Below are positions 58,704-64,000 of a stretch of DNA of 64,000 nt, in pieces (the first letter of the stretch is position 1; each line of letters begins with the position of its first letter). A model generated the notes under the pieces. The model was given only the letters and a program-made list of their open reading frames with translations, did not search any database and was not told where the DNA came from. Source of the DNA: Aurelia coerulea (taxonomy: Eukaryota; Cnidaria; Scyphozoa; Semaeostomeae; Ulmaridae); assembly GCA_039566865.1 (NCBI GenBank), contig CM076948.1, forward strand, positions 12,039,001 to 12,103,000. The letters are read 5' to 3'. Position numbers and translations under genes: made by a program.

Positions 58704-59452
58704 GTACTGTAAATCCAAATCTCGCTACAGGAATCTTGGATCTCTGTGATCTCCTAGGTCTATCATCGACTTGATTCTTTTCTTGTTCCTTCTCTCCTTT
58801 CCCTCTTTCATTGTCACTGATGTCTTCCTCTTCATTGTCGTAACTTTCCGCTGTTGGAACTTTCTTGAAATGCGATACATTTCGTGTTATGATATGTCGT
58901 TGATTTTTCGCGACTATCTTTGTTCCTTTTCGCTCATGTACAATGAATCTTTCGGGGCTGAACTTTGGTACTAGCCTACTTGTTCTCTTTTGTAGACAAA
59001 TAACTGTATCTCCCTCTTTTATCTCTGACTCTTTCGCATTATGTTTCTTGTCATAATATTCTTTGTTTTGTTCTTTCTTTTTCTCGATGTTTTCCTTTGC
59101 TTGCTTATGTTTATTTAGTACCTTCTTTGTTGGTAATTCAGGGAGTTGTCCTCGAACAGTTCTGTTGAATAAAAGTTCACATGGAGGTACTTTAGTTGTT
59201 ACATGCGGAGTTGTTCGGTATGTCAACAGAAATCTTTGGAGTTCTTGTTTCCAGTTCTTTCCTTCTAGCTGTGCTGTTTGTAACACTTTACCGATTGGTT
59301 TCATTAAGCTTTCGACGTTCGAATTTCCTTGAGGCCAGAGTGGTGTACTTGGTTTCCACTCCATACCTAATGCTTTAGTGTATCTCTCGAATTCATTTCC
59401 ATTAAATGGAGGTCCATTGTCTGTCTTTAGTTTAACTGGAATACCTATTCCT
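58704..59452 (-). pseudogene. Gypsy integrase, second half of core and C-terminal domain
   Basis: Continues after the LINE with GIPVKLKTDNGPPFNGNEF (second catalytic Asp), ALGMEWKPSTPLWPQGNSN and VESLMKPIG (catalytic Glu), FLLTYRTTPHVTTKVPP, EGDTVICLQKRTSRLVPKFS and an acidic/basic tail rich in Glu and Arg. The D-D-E triad is thus preserved. The hAT MITE interrupts it six residues before its apparent stop at about 57585. Confidence 0.92.
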
Positions 59453-60878
59453 ATTTTAACGACAACAAACTAATATTTTCGGATCAGTCAGGTTTTCGAT
59501 CACTCTATTCAACCCTTACGAGTCTGCTCAGGTGCACGAATGATTGGTACCTTAATATCGATAAGGGTTTATATACGGCAGCTGTCTATATTGATCTCAA
59601 GAAAGCCTTCGACACAGTAGATCACGAGATTCTATTGAGTAAACTCAAATTCTATGGTGTTAAAGGGAAGGAATTTAAATGGTTTCATTCCTACCTTGCC
59701 GACAGGAGGCAATTTTGTAGGGTTAACGGACAAATATCTAGTACCGAGCCTATAAATTGCGGAGTTCCTCAGGGATCCTGTCTTGGGCCCCTCCTCTTTT
59801 TGGTCTACATTAATGATTTACCAAAATGCTTGAAGCATTCCCATGTATCTATGTATGCCGATGATACTAGTATCTATTTTGCATCTAATTCCGTTTCTGA
59901 GATCAATGACGCTATTAACGCTGATTTAGCTGCTTTGAAATTGTGGCTACAAGGAAACAAGCTATCATTAAATGTTGCAAAAACTGAAGGCATGATTATC
60001 GGACTCCCAGGTAAACTGAAAAAACTTACTTCACCTGGCTCAGCTAAACCACAGTTTAAAATCGGGGAGGACGATATTAAAATGGCTGAATATACTAAAT
60101 ACCTAGGAGTTCAAGTAGATCAGCAATTAAAATGGTCTTCCCAATTGGCCTCATTGACAAGTAAGATTTCTAGAGGTATTGGCATATTAAGATACTCTAA
60201 AAGGTACGTGCCTGCATCCACTGTTAAACAGATGTACAAAAGCCTCGTGGAACCTTACTTTAGATATTGCTGCCCTGTTTGGGGGAATGTTGGTGAGACC
60301 TCTCTTAATAAACTCCAAAAGCTACAAAATCGTGCTGCCAGAATAGTTACCGGCAGTCGATACGACCAGTCAGCCTTGCCACTCTTTCGTGCCCTAGGAT
60401 GGCCCACGGTTAGGGAATTGATTGATCTTGAAACACTAAAAATGGTTTTCAAGTCCCTAAACGGTGATGCGCCGTCCTATATGAGCGACATGTTCAATAG
60501 AGTGAACGAAACAACCTCTCGCGTACTGAGGAATTCTAATATAAACCTTAGGACTCCAATGTTAAGAACATCAGCTGGTCAGAGATGTTTTTCATTCAGA
60601 GCGGCCAGTCTCTGGAATGGGTTGAATGATGAATTAAAAGGAGCACCTACTCTAAAGAAATTCCGGGAAGGGTTGATGAAATCCCACAAAGCATAAGTTG
60701 AGATGCTTTATGCAATGAACTCTTTCATTTTACTTTTATTGATATTATTTTAATCAGAAATTGTAATCTTAGTTTAGTTTTAGTATTTTTATTGCATGGC
60801 CCCCTGTAAATCAGTTTTTCTCTAACTGAGGGGCTACCATGCCTAAAAAATTGAAAATGAAAATGAAAAAATGAAAAA
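59452..60878 (+). mobile_element. LINE, 5' truncated, inside gypsy integrase
   Basis: Starts within the RT coding region (YFNDNKL) and ends with a 3' UTR and an AATGAAAA-type tail at 60846-60878. No clear target duplication was found. Its tail matches that of the LINE at the left edge of the window. Insertion divides gypsy integrase between its first and second catalytic Asp. Confidence 0.9.
59461..60696 (+). CDS. LINE reverse transcriptase (5'-truncated, otherwise intact)
   Basis: An uninterrupted 411-codon frame covers most of the RT: FSDQSGFRSLYSTL, VYIDLKKAFDTVDHEIL (motif A), INCGVPQGSCLGPLLFLVY (motif B), SMYADDTSIYF (catalytic YADD), NVAKTEGMIIG (motif D), KYLGVQVDQQLKWSSQL (motif E) then LQKLQNRAARIVTG and the C-terminal RAASLWNGLNDEL. 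The endonuclease and N-terminal RT parts are missing, so it has no native start codon. Intact frame over 1.2 kb and full motifs indicate a recent insertion. Confidence 0.95.
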   Translation, partial: DNKLIFSDQSGFRSLYSTLTSLLRCTNDWYLNIDKGLYTAAVYIDLKKAFDTVDHEILLSKLKFYGVKGKEFKWFHSYLADRRQFCRVNGQISSTEPINCGVPQGSCLGPLLFLVYINDLPKCLKHSHVSMYADDTSIYFASNSVSEINDAINADLAALKLWLQGNKLSLNVAKTEGMIIGLPGKLKKLTSPGSAKPQFKIGEDDIKMAEYTKYLGVQVDQQLKWSSQLASLTSKISRGIGILRYSKRYVPASTVKQMYKSLVEPYFRYCCPVWGNVGETSLNKLQKLQNRAARIVTGSRYDQSALPLFRALGWPTVRELIDLETLKMVFKSLNGDAPSYMSDMFNRVNETTSRVLRNSNINLRTPMLRTSAGQRCFSFRAASLWNGLNDELKGAPTLKKFREGLMKSHKA

Positions 60879-60884
60879 ATGTGT

Positions 60885-61537
60885 TGCAAATATACGGTCT
60901 AGCTTCGGAATTACTGCCGGTGCAGCTGTAGAATTAACGATTTCGATTTCTGGGAATTTTGAATAAAGGTCAGTTACTACCAATAGATATTGTTGTGTAT
61001 TTCTAATTGGTCCATGAAAGTCAATTGCTACGGTATGCCATGGAATGTCTACTGTTGGAGTTACCTGCATTGGTTCAGGTGAATTAGCATTTCCGACGGC
61101 TTGACATGCGACACAATTTCGACTATTTCGCGAACTTTGTCATCCAGTTTGGGAAACCAGATTCTTTCTCTGATTAGACTTTTTGTCTTTTCTATTCCCT
61201 GGTGTCCTACATGGCCTAGCTTTGTTGCTCTATTTTGAAGGCTTTTAGGAATAACCATTCTACATCCTTTCATGATAATATCTTTGGTGTTATTTACTGT
61301 TAGTTCTTCTGCACATCTCTTGTATGGTTGAAGCTCTGAATCTTTTGTATCCCATGTTCCTGATTCGATAGCTTTCTGAACTTTTTGTAACACTTCATCT
61401 TTACGTGTGGCATCTTTGACTTCCTCAAGTGTCATTGTTTTTGGAACTGTATTTTCTATGATATAGTTCACATATTCTTCGGCTATTTGTTCTTCGTTAC
61501 TTTCTGACTGACTCTTGTTGATCGGATGTCGACTCAA
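60885..61537 (-). pseudogene. Gypsy integrase, zinc-binding and first half of core
   Basis: After SRHPINKS a linker leads to the HHCC zinc domain (KLGHVGHQGIEKTKSLIRER), a frameshift at 61111-61120 and, in the new frame, the CVAC pair followed by IPWHTVAIDFHGP with the first catalytic Asp and YLLVVTDLYSKFPEIEIV. The frame stops at DRIFATH where the LINE interrupts. Confidence 0.9.
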
Positions 61538-61539
61538 AT

Positions 61540-61973
61540 AGTCAGCTTCATTTTGCGATCCTTTCTTATATATGACACGAAAGTTATAAGGTTGAAGTCT
61601 TAAAACCCATCTTTCTTATGCGTGCTGGTGGCTTGGATCTAGCATTATTGAAGATAGACTCTAAGGCCTTATGGTCGGTGATGACATCAAATTCTTTGCC
61701 AAGGAGAAATATGCGAAAATGCTCTATCCCCCAGACTAAAGCAAGGCCTTCTATATCGGTCTGTGAATATCTGCTCTCAACTGGAGTGAGTGCTCTACTC
61801 GCATATGAGACAATTTTATACTGTGTCCCATCTTTTTCTCTTTGGGCTAAAATAGCACCAACGGCGTGTTGTGATCCATCTACAATTAACACACTGTGTT
61901 TCTTTGTGTCAAAGTAGGCAATTACAGGTGATTGTGTAAGTTTTTTTTTCAGCTGGTTAAATGCTCTTTGTTC
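61540..61973 (-). pseudogene. Gypsy RNase H domain
   Basis: RAFNQLKKKLTQSPVIAYF, VDGSQHAVGAILAQ, SYASRALTPVESRYSQTDIE and FDVITDHKAL are the usual gypsy RNase H landmarks with Asp, Glu and Asp metal ligands present. A one-base shift near 61611 displaces the segment from PPARI to the end (YNFRVIYKKGSQNEADYLSR is read in the other frame). Confidence 0.9.
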
Positions 61974-61975
61974 TA

Positions 61976-62186
61976 CCGGGTGTCCCAAAATGATGTATTA
62001 TTGTTTGATTGCTTACATGTCCATAGCCAATGAACCGATTTTCAAACACTTTGTTTTATTTGATTGCCTAAAGGCTAAATTGTATTTTAAGATGTTGGTT
62101 GTGGTTTTGCTAGTTTTTGAAAATCGGTCCATCGGTTATGGACATATAAGCAATCAAACGATAATACATCATTTTGGGACACCCGG
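61976..62186. mobile_element. Mariner-type MITE, 211 bp
   Basis: TIRs of ~66 bp start CCGGGTGTCCCAAAATGATG on both strands and differ at only a few positions; TA flanks both sides. Excising it together with one TA joins the gypsy RT end (FKWT) to RNase H (EQRAFNQ) in frame, confirming the TA duplication. Non-coding. Confidence 0.94.
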
Positions 62187-62188
62187 TA

Positions 62189-63075
62189 CTATAGTCCATT
62201 TGAAAGTATTGTTCTTCTTTGTCAACTCTCGAAGCGGTTGTGTCAATGTGGCATAATTTGGAATATAGTCACTACAAGTGTTCGCCATTCCAAGGAAACT
62301 GCGCACTTCAGATGCATTCTTTGGCGGTGCAGTGTCCAACAGATGTTTGACTCTCTCTGGGTCAGGTCTGGTACCTTTTTTTCTGTAAAAATTAGACCAT
62401 AAAATTTGATTTCTTGTTGAAGAAACTTGCATTTTTCTCCTTTCGCTTTGATATTTAGATCTGAGAGGCGTTTTAGGCAAGCTTCCAATGCTATGTCGTG
62501 CTCTTTTCTATCTTTTCCAAAGATGATGATATCGTCTGCGATATTCTTTACCCCTTGAATGTCACTCAAATTTCGTTGCAGAATATTTTGAAATACTTCT
62601 GCTGCACTAGATGTACCGTAGTTAAGTCTTTTATACTGGTAAATTCCTTCGTGCGTAGAGAATGTAGTGATAAAGCGGCTTTCAGGCTCTAATTCAACCT
62701 GGTGATAGGCCTGTTTTAAATCGATTTTGGAAAAGTATTTTGCTCCATTTACTGCAGCTTTGAAATCATTTAGGGTCGGCATAAGGTGTCTTTCTCTCTT
62801 TATTGCATTGTTTGCTTCTCGCATATCCACACATATACGTGTTCCCCCATCTTTCTTAGGAATACACACGATAGGTGAAACCCAGGGCGTCGGCTGATCA
62901 ATAACCTTCTCTATGATGTCCTGTTCAGTAAGTTTCTTTAGCTCTTTTGAGACTGCTTTTCTCATATGGTAAGGTATACGCCTTTGTGGTTGCATTACCG
63001 GATTCACATCGTCTCTTATGTGTAATTTTACTCTCTGTCCTTTCAATTTTCCTTCCCCTTCGAAAACATTTCGAT
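62189..63075 (-). pseudogene. Gypsy reverse transcriptase domain
   Basis: Motifs in order: HIRDDVNPVMQPQRRIPY, PWVSPIVCIPKKDGGTRICV, DMREANNAIKRERHLMPTL, FSKIDLKQAYHQVEL, KRLNYGTSSAAEVFQ, IADDIIIFG (catalytic Asp-Asp kept) and FLQQEIKFYGLIF. A run of seven A (minus strand, ~62372-62378) shifts the frame; the continuation PDPERVKHLLD, SFLGMANTCSDYIPNY and LRELTKKNNTFKWT is read in another frame. Interrupted directly after FKWT by the mariner MITE. Confidence 0.92.
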
Positions 63076-63119
63076 ATTAACCCATGCGGCTCCGGAGAAT
63101 GATTCTAAAAGAGACAATT

Positions 63120-63145
63120 CAGTGGCGGTCTAGGGGTCGTATCTG
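63120..63145 (+). mobile_element. hAT-like terminus without partner
   Basis: CAGTGGCGGTCTAGGGG resembles the ends at 57612 and 37716. If real, the element extends past the right edge of the window and explains why the gypsy pol stops here. Confidence 0.4.
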
Positions 63146-63212
63146 AAATATCACAAAATATGTAACATAACACATACTGGTAAGTACTAACGTTTTGTGC
63201 GAGTAGTTTGGT

Positions 63213-63580
63213 GTAATTCTCCTCTGCCGCAGCAAGAGGTAGTAGCAGTAATTCTCCTCCACCGCAGTGCGAGGTAGTATTTCTCCTCCGCAGTCGGCGA
63301 GAGGTAGTAGCAGTAATTCTCCTCCACCGCAGTGCGAGGTAGTATTTCTCCTCCGCCGTTGGCATGAGGTAGTAGCAGTCGTTCTCCTCCACCGTTGTGC
63401 AAGGTAGAACCTCTCCTCCGCAGTCTGCGAGAGGTAGTAGCAGTAATTCTCCTCCACCGCAGTGCGAGGTAGTATTTCTCCTCCGCCGTCGGCATGAGGT
63501 AGTAGCAGTCGTTCTCCTCCACCGCAGTGCGAGGTAGAACATCTCCTCCGCAGTCGGCGAGAGGTAGTAGTAGTCGTCCT
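63213..63580 (+). repeat. 65-bp minisatellite, ~5.6 copies, with 130-bp higher order
   Basis: TCTCCTCCACCG recurs at 63253, 63318, 63383, 63448 and 63513, exactly 65 bases apart. Units alternate partly between ATTCTCC and GTTCTCC starts, and each holds two related half-units ending GAGGTAGTA. Because 65 is not a multiple of three, all three minus-strand frames stay open over the array, giving overlapping ORFs of 111-145 codons that I regard as artefacts. Confidence 0.93.
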
Positions 63581-63589
63581 TGTAGTAGT

Positions 63590-64000
63590 TGTCTTAAAAC
63601 TATAATAAACTACCTAGATCAATAACTAAAACAACTGGTTAATATAGGGAGGCTAGTTAAGGGGGCATATTAAATCCCTATATCTTAAGGTACAAACAAG
63701 TATAGTTAACCTGGCCACCTATTGTGTGGCCCAAACCGCCAAAGTACAGCCAAATTTGTGCACCCTAGACCCTACCACTGTAGTTGACCATATTCGTATT
63801 GCCAAATTCCCAGGTGGTCCCTTAGTATGGGGACCAGCCCGTGGATGCTGGGACTGGTTTTCTGCTAGGATGTCAGGAACTTGATATAATAAATTTCTAG
63901 GTGCTCTAATATACCCCTCAAGCAGTTAATGGACCAATGCCCCAGGACTTTTATCAGCCAGACAGGGATGTTCGCTGCTGTCGCATATGCGCCAATTCTG
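63590..64000. other. Right edge, nothing recognised
   Basis: No ORF, inverted repeat or known family seen. If the hAT-like end at 63120 is real this is the interior of that element. Confidence 0.4.

Larger units (their letters stand above)
57392..63080 (-). mobile_element. Ty3/gypsy (Mag-like) LTR retrotransposon, 5' truncated and nested
   Basis: Pol domains run on the minus strand as RT (63075 to 62189), RNase H (61973 to ~61540), integrase (61537 to 60885, then 59452 to 58704) and the last codons plus polypurine tract and a candidate 3' LTR (57611 to 57392). Three later insertions split it: mariner MITE 61976-62186, LINE 59452-60878 and hAT MITE 57612-58695. Removing them restores collinearity of the domains. 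Three frameshifts remain. Gag, protease and the 5' LTR are absent; the left part of pol stops near 63075 beside a hAT-like end. Confidence 0.92.

Noticed and set aside
63105..63542. Overlapping 111-145 codon ORFs in the right-edge minisatellite
   Set aside because: Produced by a stop-free 65-bp tandem repeat; all three frames are equally open.

Overview
The window is nuclear DNA of an invertebrate metazoan. It is AT-rich, has spliced genes with consensus GT-AG introns, and is crowded with transposable elements. No bacterial-style gene organisation is present. The phylum cannot be fixed from the sequence; the mix of Penelope-like, Ty3/gypsy (Mag-like), LINE, mariner, hAT-like and Mutator-like elements fits many marine invertebrates.

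The one confidently recognised host gene is a stimulatory G-protein alpha subunit (G-alpha-s, GNAS orthologue) on the + strand. Nine coding exons lie between 1715 and 27756 and join in phase into 290 codons plus a stop. They cover the end of the helical domain, switch I and II, the guanine-ring-binding NKQD motif, the TCAVDT loop and the receptor-contacting C terminus. The P-loop and myristoylation/palmitoylation exons lie before base 1. The introns (up to 8.3 kb) hold foldback elements, mariner-type TIR elements, a Mutator-like element nested in a mariner-like one, LINE relics, and an unclassified 640-bp element with an 18-bp target duplication.

Region 28-35 kb is intergenic or belongs to an unrecognised gene. 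It holds a Mutator-like MITE, a possible first exon at 31738-31927, a hAT-like element with a 123-bp internal minisatellite, and a decayed THAP domain. Region 35.76-50.14 kb is a tandem array of a nearly identical ~1.62-kb unit: seven copies (one partial), some separated by a 265-bp foldback and arranged partly as duplicated dimers. One unit pair is split by a 2.1-kb composite insertion. Each unit keeps an 84-codon ORF behind a TATA-like box and two GTAAGT donor-like sites on the opposite strand. I do not recognise its function; it is the best candidate for something undescribed.

Region 50.9-63.1 kb is a nested transposon graveyard. It contains an 8-bp-TSD element with TACCGCAA subterminal repeats enclosing a LINE relic and a Penelope-type tail; a Penelope-like element whose RT half is inverted against its GIY-YIG half; and a Mag-like Ty3/gypsy pol (minus strand) interrupted by a hAT MITE, a LINE and a mariner MITE and broken by three frameshifts. 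The window ends with a 65-bp minisatellite and unannotated sequence.
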